Positions 7,972 through 17,685 of a DNA stretch of 57,570 nt are shown piece after piece (the first letter of the stretch is position 1; the number at the start of each line of letters is the position of its first letter). The position numbers were made by a program, and so were the translations under genes. The notes under the pieces were generated by a model, which had not been told where the DNA came from, made no database searches, and worked only from the letters and a program-made list of their open reading frames with translations. Source of the stretch: Planctomycetales bacterium (GTDB lineage: Bacteria; Planctomycetota; Planctomycetia; Pirellulales; Lacipirellulaceae); contig JAGQOU010000099.1 in NCBI GenBank assembly GCA_020427145.1, positions 1 through 57,570 of the forward strand, written 5' to 3'.

Positions 7972-9258
7972 ATGACTACTGCTATTCAATTCGACGGCAT
8001 CTCCAAGCAGTACCGGTTGGGCAACGTCGGCACGGGGACGCTTTCGCACGACTTGGAGCGGATGTGGGCCCGGCTGCGCGGCAAGCCCGACCCGTTCGCC
8101 AAGGTGGGCCAGGTCAACGATCGGGCCGCCAAGTCGGGCGACGACGGCCCCGATTCGAAGTACGTCTGGGCGCTCAAAGACATTAGCTTCGACGTGAAAG
8201 AGGGCGAGATCCTGGGGATCATCGGCCGCAACGGGGCCGGCAAGAGCACGCTGCTGAAGCTGCTCTCCCGCGTGACGGCCCCCACGACCGGAGCCATTCG
8301 CGCTCGGGGGCGGATCGCCAGTTTGTTGGAGGTCGGCACCGGCTTTCACCCGGAGCTGACCGGGCGGGAGAACATCTATCTCAACGGCGCGATCCTGGGA
8401 ATGCGGCGACGCGAGATTACGCGGCGACTGGACGAGATCATCGAGTTCAGCGGTTGCGCCAAGTACATCGACACGCCGGTCAAGCGCTATTCAAGCGGGA
8501 TGACCGTCCGCCTGGGGTTCGCCGTGGCGGCCCACCTGGAGTGCGAGATCCTCGTGGTCGACGAAGTTCTGGCTGTGGGAGATGCGGAGTTCCAGAAGAA
8601 GTGCTTGGGGAAACTCAGGTCGTTGTCCGAAGAAAGAAAGCGAACTGCCATTTTTGTTAGCCACAACATGGCGGCAGTCAAGCACATCTGTACGAAAGGC
8701 GTGGTTCTGGGAGATGGAAACATCACGTTTGTCGGAGATGCGTCCGACGCAATCGACCATTACCAGCTGACGCAATCGACAAATCGAGAAATCGCAATTG
8801 AAGACCGCATAGATCGCAATGGAAACGGGCTTGTTCGAATTAATTCAATAGAAATCACATCGAACGGATGTCCAACTCTGTATCCGGATCAACCTATTGC
8901 GATCTCCGTAAGGTATTCCAAACAGTCTCGTGAACTTTTGTCGGCGCCCAGGCTCATAGTCGGAATCTACGATTCATTCCGCAACTCACTCTTCCGCCTT
9001 GACTCAGCGCTTACCGACGAGTTGCCGGCAACTCTTGCTCCGCAAGGAACAATTAAGTGCACAGTCACTCCCCTCCATACGACTCCCGGCATCCTATTTG
9101 TGAATCTTGCGATCTTTGACAATGGGCAACTCGCCGATCATGTAGAAAATGCCGCCGCAATCGAAATCGAAGCCTGCTACTCGAACAGTGGAAAACTGCG
9201 GCTTAATCGCAAAGATTGCTTAATCAATCTCCCACACACGTGGACTTACGATGACTAG
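7972..9258 (+). CDS. wzt: ABC exporter ATPase with C-terminal glycan-recognition domain
   Basis: A 428-residue cytoplasmic ATPase partnering Wzm. The nucleotide-binding domain has Walker A GRNGAGKST (85-93), the signature around RYSSGMTVRLGF (172-183), Walker B EILVVDE (192-198) and the H-loop histidine at 231. A charged insert (about 36-66) precedes the core. From about residue 265 a second, beta-rich domain resembles the Wzt C-terminal domain that in E. coli O9a-type systems binds the capped non-reducing end of the glycan. Base composition changes inside this gene: hand counts give 43/60 G+C at 8221-8280 but 25/60 at 8821-8880, so the recognition domain looks recombined in. The stop overlaps the next gene by 8 bp. 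Confidence 0.93.
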   Translation: MTTAIQFDGISKQYRLGNVGTGTLSHDLERMWARLRGKPDPFAKVGQVNDRAAKSGDDGPDSKYVWALKDISFDVKEGEILGIIGRNGAGKSTLLKLLSRVTAPTTGAIRARGRIASLLEVGTGFHPELTGRENIYLNGAILGMRRREITRRLDEIIEFSGCAKYIDTPVKRYSSGMTVRLGFAVAAHLECEILVVDEVLAVGDAEFQKKCLGKLRSLSEERKRTAIFVSHNMAAVKHICTKGVVLGDGNITFVGDASDAIDHYQLTQSTNREIAIEDRIDRNGNGLVRINSIEITSNGCPTLYPDQPIAISVRYSKQSRELLSAPRLIVGIYDSFRNSLFRLDSALTDELPATLAPQGTIKCTVTPLHTTPGILFVNLAIFDNGQLADHVENAAAIEIEACYSNSGKLRLNRKDCLINLPHTWTYDD

Positions 9259-10669
9259 TGTTACCGACGAGGCAAAACAGGTGGATGACTTGCAAAGCAT
9301 TGGCATGGGGATAGACGCCCATGCCGATCTATTTGCAGATGCAGACTCCATTTATCGCAGAGTCCGCCCTCACGTCACATCTTTCTACTCTGGCCTTTGC
9401 TCCCAAGGAGTTATCTCAGGCCTTGTCGGCCGTGGGCTTCTTGTAAAAACGGAGATTAGCAACGACTCCACGTCGGATGAACTCGTCTTAATCCAGCCTC
9501 GCCATCCTTTCGTGTCTTTTCCACACGAATGGACATTCGAGATGCTTAGGGACGCCTCGTTGGTGTGGATCGACTTATGCCTCGAACTGTATCCCAAAGG
9601 TTTATTCCTTCAGGACGGTCATCCATGGAACATTGTGTTTTTCGGCAGCACGCCAAGGTTCGTAGACGTTACTTCTATCGTGCCGCTTGTTCCTGAGTTG
9701 CAGCAATCTTCTCTTGACGAGTGGCGGCGTTACTGCCTGGCGAGCTTGCTGTTGATGAAGGAGGGCCAGATGCAGGCGGCCCGGGCAATCTTGGCGGCTA
9801 TTTTTGAAGGCGTTGAAAACGCAGTCGAGGTGGCAAGGCCAAGTCGGCTGACCCCCCGTTCGTTTGTCCTAAAAGCGCTGAAGAGATGTAAGCGTCTCAT
9901 TGCACCGCCAAAACCGAACAGAGAAGTCGATCCGATTCAAGAACTTAAGAGCTTGCGCAGTCTCGTGGAATCCCTTGAATCTCCTCAGCAGATTGGCGTT
10001 TGGACCGACTACTACCATGGAAAGAATGCCCTGCCCGTATTCCAGGGCAGTCCGGGTGACATTCCGTCCATTATGGCATCCACGGAGAAGCACAAATACA
10101 TCCGCACGTTTTTGGCCGATAAGCCTGCGAACAGCGCAACTCTCTTGGATATTGGCTGCAATCGCGGATTGTACTCTCGATACGCAGCTTCGGTTGGCTG
10201 GACATCGTGCGCGATTGACATGGACGAAGGCGCGCTGGCACATCTTTACAAAGATATTCGCGAAACCTCAGAGGACGTGACGGTCGTTCTGAACAACTTA
10301 GTTGCTCCCCGAGAAGGGTACGGCTACTGGCATAAGCCGTTGCCGACTCTTGCGAAGCGAAGTCGAGCCGACGCAGTATTATGCTTGGCTATTGTTCACC
10401 ATTGGGTCTTCGGCAGAATGAGACTCCGATTTCAAGACGTCGCATTCGTATTGGCATCCCTCAGTAACACCAGCCTAGTGGTCGAGTTTGTCTCCCCGAC
10501 TGACGAGCATGTCTCCAAGTGGATGAAGCCCGAATTTGACTGGTATACACTTGACGGGTTCAAGGAGGCTCTTGCCGCGTACTTCACGATTGATGAAGTC
10601 GTCGATTCGTTTCCAGCAGGTCGATACCTAATCCGATGTACGCGCCGCGACGACTCTTCCACAGATTGA
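9251..10669 (+). CDS. Kinase-like/SAM-methyltransferase fusion, possible glycan chain-capping enzyme
   Basis: A 472-residue cytoplasmic protein with two recognisable parts. Residues about 40-145 carry a kinase-like catalytic loop, LQDGHPWN, with Asp122 and Asn127, and a possible metal-binding Asp139 in RFVDVTS. Residues about 290-470 form a class I methyltransferase with motif I LLDIGCNRG (298-306). A helical linker joins them. WbdD, which caps the E. coli O9a chain with methyl phosphate, combines the same activities in the opposite order, and NoeA-type proteins have a similar kinase-like front. Its start codon lies inside the wzt stop region (ATGACTAG), implying translational coupling to the ATPase that would recognise the cap. 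The N-terminal lobe is degenerate, so kinase activity is uncertain. The DNA is AT-richer than the flanks. Confidence 0.75.
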   Translation: MTSVTDEAKQVDDLQSIGMGIDAHADLFADADSIYRRVRPHVTSFYSGLCSQGVISGLVGRGLLVKTEISNDSTSDELVLIQPRHPFVSFPHEWTFEMLRDASLVWIDLCLELYPKGLFLQDGHPWNIVFFGSTPRFVDVTSIVPLVPELQQSSLDEWRRYCLASLLLMKEGQMQAARAILAAIFEGVENAVEVARPSRLTPRSFVLKALKRCKRLIAPPKPNREVDPIQELKSLRSLVESLESPQQIGVWTDYYHGKNALPVFQGSPGDIPSIMASTEKHKYIRTFLADKPANSATLLDIGCNRGLYSRYAASVGWTSCAIDMDEGALAHLYKDIRETSEDVTVVLNNLVAPREGYGYWHKPLPTLAKRSRADAVLCLAIVHHWVFGRMRLRFQDVAFVLASLSNTSLVVEFVSPTDEHVSKWMKPEFDWYTLDGFKEALAAYFTIDEVVDSFPAGRYLIRCTRRDDSSTD

Positions 10670-10717
10670 TGAGCAGACAAATACAGCGATTTTGCGTCAC
10701 TCCGCAGGCCGGCCCCA

Positions 10718-11503
10718 TTGAATAGCCAGTGGATTCCGGAAGCATGGCGACGACGACTAAACGATCGACGCCTGCGCGCGACGTTTCCTAGGGCTCACAT
10801 TGGAAATCACTGCCGAATCGAGGATTCGCATCTCAATGGCAGCAATGCCACGCTGGGCGACTACGTGTTGTTGCAGCGGAGCCGATTGGAAAACGACGTC
10901 GCGATTCGAAACAATTGCTCGATCGAAGATTCGCAACTTGAAGGACCATGCGTCGTCGGATTTTCCTCTTATGTGCAACACGTTAGTCTCGGGAAGTACT
11001 CGTATATCGGGGATCGCAGCGTCATCACCCACGCCCGCGTGGGACGCTTTTGCTCCATCGGTCGCGAGTGCTATGCGGGCATGGGAACCCATCCGGCCAA
11101 CTTTGCGAGCACTTCGCCTGCGTTTTATTCCCTGGCGAAGCAGGCAAACGCGACATTCGCCGCCCAGTCTCAAATGGAAGAATTCTCTCAGATCTACATC
11201 GGCCACGACGTATGGATTGGCTCCCGAGTATTTATTCGTGATGGAGTTGCGGTCGGCGACGGAGCCATCGTCGGTGCCGGCGCCGTTGTCGTGAAAGACG
11301 TACCGAGCTATTCGATTGTCGGAGGCGTGCCGGCGAAGGTGATTCGCATGCGGTTCGACGCGGAGACCGTCGCCCGGCTAGATAAGATTGCTTGGTGGAA
11401 TTGGCCGGCAGAGCGGCTGCGGCAGGCTCAACCGCTGATCGCTTCGTCCGATACGCAGTCGTTTCTCGAATGGGCCGAAGCGCAGCCAAATGTCGCAGTC
11501 TAA
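10718..11503 (+). CDS. Hexapeptide-repeat (left-handed beta-helix) acetyltransferase, CatB-like
   Basis: A 261-residue predicted O-acetyltransferase. Isoleucine/valine-rich hexapeptide repeats run from about residue 28 to 210, including [31 protein letters not shown] and [15 protein letters not shown]. The signature [19 protein letters not shown] follows. His near residue 128 in GMGTHPANF is the likely catalytic histidine of the xenobiotic acetyltransferase type. The product would be an O- or N-acetylated sugar in the glycan. The start is a TTG at 10718 because no in-frame ATG fits, so start confidence is low. The next glycosyltransferase overlaps the stop by 14 bp. Confidence 0.85.
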   Translation: MNSQWIPEAWRRRLNDRRLRATFPRAHIGNHCRIEDSHLNGSNATLGDYVLLQRSRLENDVAIRNNCSIEDSQLEGPCVVGFSSYVQHVSLGKYSYIGDRSVITHARVGRFCSIGRECYAGMGTHPANFASTSPAFYSLAKQANATFAAQSQMEEFSQIYIGHDVWIGSRVFIRDGVAVGDGAIVGAGAVVVKDVPSYSIVGGVPAKVIRMRFDAETVARLDKIAWWNWPAERLRQAQPLIASSDTQSFLEWAEAQPNVAV

Positions 11504-12365
11504 CCCCCTGATCACAGTGATTACGCCGACCTTCCGCGGTCAAGCGCATCTGGAGGCTTGTCTCAAGTCGGTCGCCGATCAGCAATGCGAGCGGGTCGAG
11601 CATATCGTCGTCGACGGCGGGTCGACCGACGGGACAGTAGAGTTGCTGCAAGAGTGGCAGCAGCGACTCGGCGAGCATCGGCTGCGGTTCGTTTCAGAGC
11701 CCGACGGTGGCCAGTCGGAAGCCATGAACAAAGGTATCGCCCTGGCACGGGGTGAGTTGCTAGGATTCCTGAATGCTGACGATTACTATGCGCCTGGCGC
11801 ATTTGACGCCGTGCTGGACGCCTGTCGCGACTGCCAGCACCCCGCGTTTGTCGTCGGCCAGTGCGTCGTCGTCGATGCCGCGGGGGACGAACTATGGCAC
11901 ACTGAATCAGATTTGTCGAAGCTTGATCTGCTGGAACGGAAGTTCCCCGTCAATCCCGTTTGTTACTTCTACTCAAAGAGCCTACACGACCAACTCGGCG
12001 GATACGAATCGGACGATCATCTGGCGATGGACCTCGAATGGCTGTTTAGGATCGTCGATCACGTGCATGTGACGCCGATTCAAAAGCGGTTGGGGACGTT
12101 CGTGATGCACGAGGCGTCGAAGACCGCCTGCGGGTTGCTGGACGGGCGGACCGACGCCGCGGCCGACCGAGTCGTGCAGCGGTATCGACGGCAACTGCCA
12201 CTGGGGCAGCGTTGGCAATGGCTGTGCCGGCGAGCGCAACGCGAGTGCGCTCGGCAAATCAAACTGGTGTACACGCACTTACGGCATCCACGTATGATCC
12301 TGGGGCTGGTACGCAACAAGTTGTTGGGATCGACGACGGCAAACCGAGGCAATCGTGGCGGTTGA
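11490..12365 (+). CDS. Glycosyltransferase family 2 (GT-A)
   Basis: A 291-residue inverting-type glycosyltransferase that would add one sugar to the growing lipid-linked chain at the cytoplasmic membrane face. It opens with [14 protein letters not shown], followed by VDGGSTDGT (about 41-49) and the metal-binding FLNADDYY region. The C-terminus is basic and probably membrane-associated. The ATG at 11490 lies within the preceding acetyltransferase gene, and the stop overlaps the next gene by 11 bp, so translation is probably coupled. Donor and acceptor are unknown. It resembles the enzyme at 14571-15476, suggesting a duplicated family with divergent specificity. Confidence 0.88.
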   Translation: MSQSNPLITVITPTFRGQAHLEACLKSVADQQCERVEHIVVDGGSTDGTVELLQEWQQRLGEHRLRFVSEPDGGQSEAMNKGIALARGELLGFLNADDYYAPGAFDAVLDACRDCQHPAFVVGQCVVVDAAGDELWHTESDLSKLDLLERKFPVNPVCYFYSKSLHDQLGGYESDDHLAMDLEWLFRIVDHVHVTPIQKRLGTFVMHEASKTACGLLDGRTDAAADRVVQRYRRQLPLGQRWQWLCRRAQRECARQIKLVYTHLRHPRMILGLVRNKLLGSTTANRGNRGG

Positions 12366-13338
12366 CGGGCTGGAAAAGCTGTCGGTCGTCGTCTGCACGC
12401 ACAACCCGCGGCGAGACTTTTTGGCCGAGACGCTCGCTGCGCTGCGAGCGCAGACATTGTCAACCGACCAGTGGGAATTGGCGGTCATCGACAATGCGAG
12501 CGATCCGCCGCTGGCGGGGCGTTTCGATATTGGTTGGCACCCGCGTGGCCGACTCATCGTAGAGGATCAGCTAGGCCTGACGCCTGCCCGCTTGCGTGGA
12601 ATTCAGGAAACGACAGGCGAGTTGATCGTCTTCGTCGATGACGATAACGTGCTGGCCCCCGACTATCTGGATCAGGCCATGGAGATCGCCGCCGAACACC
12701 CGTTCATCGGAGCCTTCAGCGGGAACGCCGAACCGCGATTCGAATCGCCCCCCGCGGAATGGACGAAAGCGTATTGGAAGTATTTGGCGCTGCGGACGGT
12801 GGACCGCGACCAATGGTCGAATCTGTGTCCGGTCAGTCCTACCTCGCCGAATGGTGCGGGGATGTGCGTGAGACGCAGCGTGGCCGAGGCCTACGCCGCC
12901 TCGGTCGCGGACGATCCGCTGCGCCGCGAATTAGATCGCCGCGGCAATTCGCTAATGTCGAGCGGCGACACGGATCTTGCTGTGCGCGCCTGTCGATGTG
13001 GACTGGGAGCAGGAGTGTTCGCCGCACTGACCCTGACGCACCTGATTCCCGCCGCGCGATTGACCGAGGATTACCTGGCGAGAATCATTGAAGGGACAAT
13101 CTACTCGACTATTCTGGTGCACGCGGTTAACGGCAGCCCGCCCGCACCTATTGAGCACCGGCCGTGGCGAGCTGCGCTTGGTCGGGCCAAGCGGAGGCTG
13201 CTTTGGGGTCGACGGCAACGGAGGCTATTCGAAGCAGAGCTTCGCGGCATTCACAAAGGGGTCGAAGTCTGGACCCGATACGCCAGCCGGTCGACTGACG
13301 TCGCGACGTCTTCGAGTAGCGGCGCGTGCACGAGATGA
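12355..13338 (+). CDS. Glycosyltransferase family 2 (GT-A)
   Basis: A 327-residue GT2 enzyme starting at GTG. The nucleotide-sugar binding start is LSVVVCTHNPRRDFL, with AVIDNAS for the first aspartate region and the DXD-type motif IVFVDDDNVLAPD near 98. GGNAEPRF-like text (FSGNAEPRF) and the acceptor region MSSGDTDLAVRA with the ED/TD-type catalytic acid follow. The last 60 residues are Arg-rich. It overlaps the previous glycosyltransferase by 11 bp. The sugar donor is unknown. Confidence 0.87.
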   Translation: MAVDGLEKLSVVVCTHNPRRDFLAETLAALRAQTLSTDQWELAVIDNASDPPLAGRFDIGWHPRGRLIVEDQLGLTPARLRGIQETTGELIVFVDDDNVLAPDYLDQAMEIAAEHPFIGAFSGNAEPRFESPPAEWTKAYWKYLALRTVDRDQWSNLCPVSPTSPNGAGMCVRRSVAEAYAASVADDPLRRELDRRGNSLMSSGDTDLAVRACRCGLGAGVFAALTLTHLIPAARLTEDYLARIIEGTIYSTILVHAVNGSPPAPIEHRPWRAALGRAKRRLLWGRRQRRLFEAELRGIHKGVEVWTRYASRSTDVATSSSSGACTR

Positions 13339-13369
13339 ACGTCTTGTTTACTGGCCGTCAGCTCAGGCA

Positions 13370-14479
13370 ATGAAGGTCGTCGTCGACGGATTTGTCTTTG
13401 AGAATTCATCCCAGATAGGAATCTGGCGTGTCTTTTATGAGACCATGCAACGCTTGTCATCGGACGTTGACTACACACTATGGCTGCGCGCACCGCAGAA
13501 GCAGCCAATCCCGCCGCATGTGAATGTCGTCCGTGATTACGGTCGCTATTATGGAACGCGGCGCCTTGTGGTTCCCTGGTTGCGCGCCACGTGGGCGCGG
13601 AGAGTGTCGTCGCACAGGCACGTTGCTCGATCGGACGTATTCCATTCGACGTATTTCACGCTGCCGCAGACTGCCGGCCCGGCGGTCGTGACGACGGTTC
13701 ACGATATGATTCCCGAGCTTGCCTATTGCTACATGGGCGCCGACGCGTGGGCAGGACAATCTCGCGACAAACGACGAGCCATCGACGCGGCGGCGCTTTA
13801 TATCGCCGTGTCGGATGCGACAGCCGCCGACCTCGTTCGATTCATGCCGGAAACGGAGTCCCGAATCCGAGTTATTCCACATGGAGCAGAGCATTTGTCG
13901 CCGGCGGAACGGAACCTGAAATCGCAGCCATATGCGTTCTTTGTGGGACACCGTGACGGATACAAGAACTTTAACGTGGTCCTAAACGCGATGACGTGTG
14001 ACGCATGGCCGGCGGATTTGCATCTCCGTACGGCAGGCCGATCGCTTCACGAGCGAGAATGGGCGCTCATAGAATACCTCGGATTGCGGGAACGCGTCAT
14101 CGACCTTGGTCGTCTGACGGACGAAGAACTGAGTGTGGCCTACGCCAGCGCTACTTGTTTCGTCTTCCCGAGTGCAGTCGAGGGTTTTGGTCTGCCGGTG
14201 CTCGAAGCTCAAATCAATCGGTGCCCCGTTGTGTGCTCCGATATCCCGGTCTTCCGAGAAGTCGCGGGAAACGCAGCCCTGTTTTTCGATCCCCGCCTTG
14301 CGGAAAGCCTTGCCGCCTCCGTAGCGAAGGCATGCGAACCTGAGACTATCCAACGCTTGCGAGCCGCTGGTCTCGCCAACACGCAAAGATTCAGTTGGGA
14401 TAAGGCGGCCGAGCAGACCCTGGCCGTCTACAAAGAGGCAATCGAAGCAAAACGGCCAACGAGCCCCCGGTACCCATGA
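13370..14479 (+). CDS. Glycosyltransferase family 4 (GT-B)
   Basis: A 369-residue retaining-type GT-B glycosyltransferase. The ATG at 13370, preceded by AGG, gives [13 protein letters not shown], a normal GT4 beginning; the open frame extends further upstream only as overlap with the previous gene. FHSTYFTLP and [10 protein letters not shown] are typical of mannosyl- or rhamnosyl-transferases of this class. The donor-site EX7E motif is EGFGLPVLE in the C-terminal domain. Sequence resemblance to mannosyltransferase-type GT4s is suggestive only. Confidence 0.88.
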   Translation: MKVVVDGFVFENSSQIGIWRVFYETMQRLSSDVDYTLWLRAPQKQPIPPHVNVVRDYGRYYGTRRLVVPWLRATWARRVSSHRHVARSDVFHSTYFTLPQTAGPAVVTTVHDMIPELAYCYMGADAWAGQSRDKRRAIDAAALYIAVSDATAADLVRFMPETESRIRVIPHGAEHLSPAERNLKSQPYAFFVGHRDGYKNFNVVLNAMTCDAWPADLHLRTAGRSLHEREWALIEYLGLRERVIDLGRLTDEELSVAYASATCFVFPSAVEGFGLPVLEAQINRCPVVCSDIPVFREVAGNAALFFDPRLAESLAASVAKACEPETIQRLRAAGLANTQRFSWDKAAEQTLAVYKEAIEAKRPTSPRYP

Positions 14480-14570
14480 CGAGCGAACCGGATTCCGATC
14501 ATTTGACATTCATGGAACCACTGCTTTCAGCAAGACTCGCCGAGCCGTCGTTCCGCACATTGGCGCACCG

Positions 14571-15476
14571 ATGACCTCCTGGCCTCGCATCACAATAGTG
14601 ACCCCTAGCTACAACCAAGGGCGGTTCCTGGAGCGGACCATTCAGTCGGTGCTCAGCCAGCAATATCCGAACCTGGAGTACATCATCGTCGACGGCGGGA
14701 GCACCGACGGCAGCGTCGAGATCATTGAAAAGTACGCCGATCGACTTGCTTGGTGGTGCTCGGAACCCGATGAGGGACACTACGATGCGGTGAACAAAGG
14801 CTTTGCCCGTTCCACCGGCGAGGTGCTGGCGTTTCTCAATTCGGACGACGTCTATCTGAGTTGGACGCTGGCAACCGTCGGCAAACTGTTTGCGGAAATT
14901 GAGGAGCTGAAGTGGCTTGTCGGAACGGTCGCCTCGCAAGTCGACGAACAGGGAGCTGTGATCGCATCGGGATCGGTGGCGCCGCCGAGTCGCAACGCGT
15001 TTCTCGACGGGCTTTACGCCTCATTCGAACCCTATTGTCTCAGCCCGATTGTCCAAGAAGGCGTTTTCTGGTCGCGAGACCTTTGGCAACAGAGCGGCAG
15101 TAAGATTGACACGTCTTATACGCTTGCCGGTGATTTCGAACTATGGTGCCGTTTCTTGCGTTACGCGGAGCCGGTAAGCATCAACGTTCCGCTGGCTGGG
15201 ATGACGAGGCACGCCGGTCAGCGCAGCGGCGATAGTCAGACCTATCGCGCCGAGTGTCAACTTGCCTTGGAACGACTTTCAGCTGGCTCGACACGTTCTG
15301 CGCGTGCGACGCAGTTGAGGCGAGCGGTCGTCGTACGGCCTCACGTGCGCCGGCGGGGCTGGAGGCTATGGAAGCGACTGTTCTCCTATTGGTGTCTTGG
15401 AGTTGTTCGTGACATTGACGAACTGAGTGGGGAATCTTCCTGGAGACTGCACCGATTTCGGATGCCAAACATATGA
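14571..15476 (+). CDS. Glycosyltransferase family 2 (GT-A)
   Basis: A 301-residue GT2 enzyme. [18 protein letters not shown] opens the nucleotide-binding domain, [12 protein letters not shown] supplies the first acidic motif and [10 protein letters not shown] the metal site. [12 protein letters not shown] holds the probable catalytic acid. It is close in style to the enzyme at 11490-12365. The ATG of the next gene overlaps its stop (ATGA), implying coupled translation. The donor and linkage are unknown. Confidence 0.88.
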   Translation: MTSWPRITIVTPSYNQGRFLERTIQSVLSQQYPNLEYIIVDGGSTDGSVEIIEKYADRLAWWCSEPDEGHYDAVNKGFARSTGEVLAFLNSDDVYLSWTLATVGKLFAEIEELKWLVGTVASQVDEQGAVIASGSVAPPSRNAFLDGLYASFEPYCLSPIVQEGVFWSRDLWQQSGSKIDTSYTLAGDFELWCRFLRYAEPVSINVPLAGMTRHAGQRSGDSQTYRAECQLALERLSAGSTRSARATQLRRAVVVRPHVRRRGWRLWKRLFSYWCLGVVRDIDELSGESSWRLHRFRMPNI

Positions 15477-16396
15477 GTAGATGCAGGAAGGTTGACGTCG
15501 TCCTTGGCGCCGTCTTCGGTTACGATTTTCCTGCATTGGCGCCATTCGTGCTTTCCCTTCAGCGGGGTGGTTTTGAGGGCGAAACGGTTTTGCTGGGCAG
15601 CGGACTACACAGCGACACCGTAAGCACTCTGCAACAGCAAGGCGTGAGGGTCGAGCCGATCCGATATCGCGGCAGCGGCGCGATGAATTCGTGGAGTAGG
15701 TTCTGGGCGAAGTTGGCGCCCATCGTGCGACGAATGCCATCGCCGCTCGCGCGGAAGGTGATTAAGAATCTGTCGTGTTTTCAAACTGCGCGTTTTTTTC
15801 ACTACCTCGATTATCTCTCCGCCAATCGCTCACGATTTCGAAACGTATTTCTGACGGATGTTCGCGACGTCTATTTTCAACGGAGTCCTTTTGCACTCGC
15901 GCCGAGCGACATGCATGGAATCCGTGTCTACGAAGAGGATCCATCCGTACCTATTGGCGAGGAAACGTTGTTCAATGCTCCGTGGATCCGCGGACTGTTC
16001 GGGGACGACGCCTTAAATGAGATTGCCCATTGCCCTGTCATCTGCTCGGGGACGATTCTCGGGGATATTGACTCGATAATCGACTTCCTGACGGCGTTCA
16101 CATCGCTTGCGCAACGAGCGCGAGAACTAAGCGTCGTAGGCGAAGATCAGGGCATTCACAATTACCTATGCCGAACTGAATTCGGTCGCGATCGCCGCGT
16201 GGAAGTTGTGCCAAATGGAGGGGGGGAGGTGTTCACGTTTGTGCATTTCGCGGGCGATTCGCACTCATTGAACTCTGACGGCGATTTCACGGTGCGCTCC
16301 GGCGGTGTGGTGCCGGTTCTCCATCAATACGATCGAGTCCCAGAGATCGAGCGTGAGTTATTGGAGCGGCTTGCATGCACTCCTTGTATCGAATGA
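15473..16396 (+). CDS. Uncharacterised GT-A-like protein with DVRD motif
   Basis: A 307-residue cytoplasmic protein I cannot place in a named family. It begins with a nucleotide-sugar-transferase-like strand ([13 protein letters not shown]) and contains [12 protein letters not shown] near residue 124, where a DxxD/DxD-type metal site sits after a hydrophobic strand as in GT-A enzymes acting on nucleotide sugars. A later [13 protein letters not shown] resembles the acceptor-side DQ motif of such enzymes. It overlaps its upstream neighbour by 4 bp and sits among glycosyltransferases, so a sugar-transfer role is likely but not proven. Confidence 0.65.
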   Translation: MSRCRKVDVVLGAVFGYDFPALAPFVLSLQRGGFEGETVLLGSGLHSDTVSTLQQQGVRVEPIRYRGSGAMNSWSRFWAKLAPIVRRMPSPLARKVIKNLSCFQTARFFHYLDYLSANRSRFRNVFLTDVRDVYFQRSPFALAPSDMHGIRVYEEDPSVPIGEETLFNAPWIRGLFGDDALNEIAHCPVICSGTILGDIDSIIDFLTAFTSLAQRARELSVVGEDQGIHNYLCRTEFGRDRRVEVVPNGGGEVFTFVHFAGDSHSLNSDGDFTVRSGGVVPVLHQYDRVPEIERELLERLACTPCIE

Positions 16397-16409
16397 GCAT
16401 GGTATTGCT

Positions 16410-17510
16410 GTGATACGCCAACTAACAAGCCGACTGAATCGTCGAAATCCGGGTATTTGCCACGATGTAAAAGGCTGGGCTTTAGAGCACAAGTGCGAGG
16501 TTGATGTACTCCGACCCTCTGAAACCGTCGAGCGAGCGCTTCCGCTGCCACCGGAGAAATGTCCCGAAGCCTTTGTGCGCGATCAAGTGTTCCAGACCAA
16601 CGAGCGATTCACCGCCGAACTTGAGGGAGCTCGCCTCTGTGGCTACGAAGGATTCGTCGTATTGCCAGACGGGCAATTCGCCTTCGACTACAACACGTCC
16701 TACGATCCCTTTATTACCCAGCACCCGATGTATTTTCAGAGATGGTCCAAAGGGGTGCGACGAGAAGACTGGTCGGGGTCTTATTACTCAATCGTTGGGA
16801 AGTTTTGCCGAGAGCATTATCATTGGCTCCACGACTCGCTCGGACAGCTTCATCAGGTGGTTGATTTGCTGCCGGCTGAGACCCGAGTCGTAATTCCCGA
16901 TGGCCTTTCGGGCTCGCAACTCCGATTGCTCGACGCCGTCGGCGTGCCCGAGGGTAAGAGGTCGATATTGCCGTCGAATTCAATTGTCAGACTCGAACGC
17001 CTGTTATTCATACCGCCGGCGTGTCCGACGCGTTTTGACGAACAACAGTCATCCTGTTGGCTGCGGAGTGCTTTGAGGAAATCGTGGACGTGCTCAGCGC
17101 GAGGGAACCGAGTGATCTATGTGTCGCGCCGGAAGGCTCGGTCAAGGCGAGTGCTGAACGAGTCTCGCCTGCTCAGGTTGCTTGCTGACTTTGATGCGGA
17201 AGTCGTCTGTCTCGAAGAGATAGGCTTGGACGAGCAGATTGACCTCTTTTCTCAATGTCGTGTCGTAGTCGCTCCGCATGGCGCTGGGCTTACGAACGTC
17301 ATCTTTTCCGAGCCCGGACTCTCCGTTGTGGAGATCGGCTGCAAGCCGTTCGATGGACGGACGCATTACTGGTCAATGGCAGAGGCGCTGGGACACGCGT
17401 ATCACCTCATCGAGGGGCAGCCCGTTCCCGTCGCTGAGGGCGACTGTGACATCGAACTGCCAGAACACTCAATTATCGAATTGGGAGAGCTGCTGATTGC
17501 TTGCGCATAG
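16410..17510 (+). CDS. Glycosyltransferase family 61 (DUF563)
   Basis: About 366 residues. GT61/DUF563 features are HYHWLHDSLGQLHQV mid-protein, VIYVSRRKARSRRVLNE, and VVAPHGAGLTNVIFSEPG near the C-terminus with the family's HGAGLTN core. Family members include plant xylosyltransferases and bacterial capsule enzymes. The GTG at 16410, 13 bp after the previous stop, was chosen over an in-frame start at 16305 that would overlap the neighbour by about 90 bp; neither has a good ribosome site. The donor sugar is unknown. Confidence 0.82.
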   Translation: MIRQLTSRLNRRNPGICHDVKGWALEHKCEVDVLRPSETVERALPLPPEKCPEAFVRDQVFQTNERFTAELEGARLCGYEGFVVLPDGQFAFDYNTSYDPFITQHPMYFQRWSKGVRREDWSGSYYSIVGKFCREHYHWLHDSLGQLHQVVDLLPAETRVVIPDGLSGSQLRLLDAVGVPEGKRSILPSNSIVRLERLLFIPPACPTRFDEQQSSCWLRSALRKSWTCSARGNRVIYVSRRKARSRRVLNESRLLRLLADFDAEVVCLEEIGLDEQIDLFSQCRVVVAPHGAGLTNVIFSEPGLSVVEIGCKPFDGRTHYWSMAEALGHAYHLIEGQPVPVAEGDCDIELPEHSIIELGELLIACA

Positions 17511-17685
17511 GGCTTCCATGACGAACGTTCTCGTTTCTGATAGTTTGTTTCCCAAGCTGTTCGCCGTCGGATGTCACTAAGGTTCCTCGGTTGCGACGGG
17601 CCGGGCTCATGACCTCTTGCTTCGTCCGCATTGGGTTGGGACGCTCTGCCTTGCCAGGTCAACTCGCTTTCTGCAGTTACGTCGC

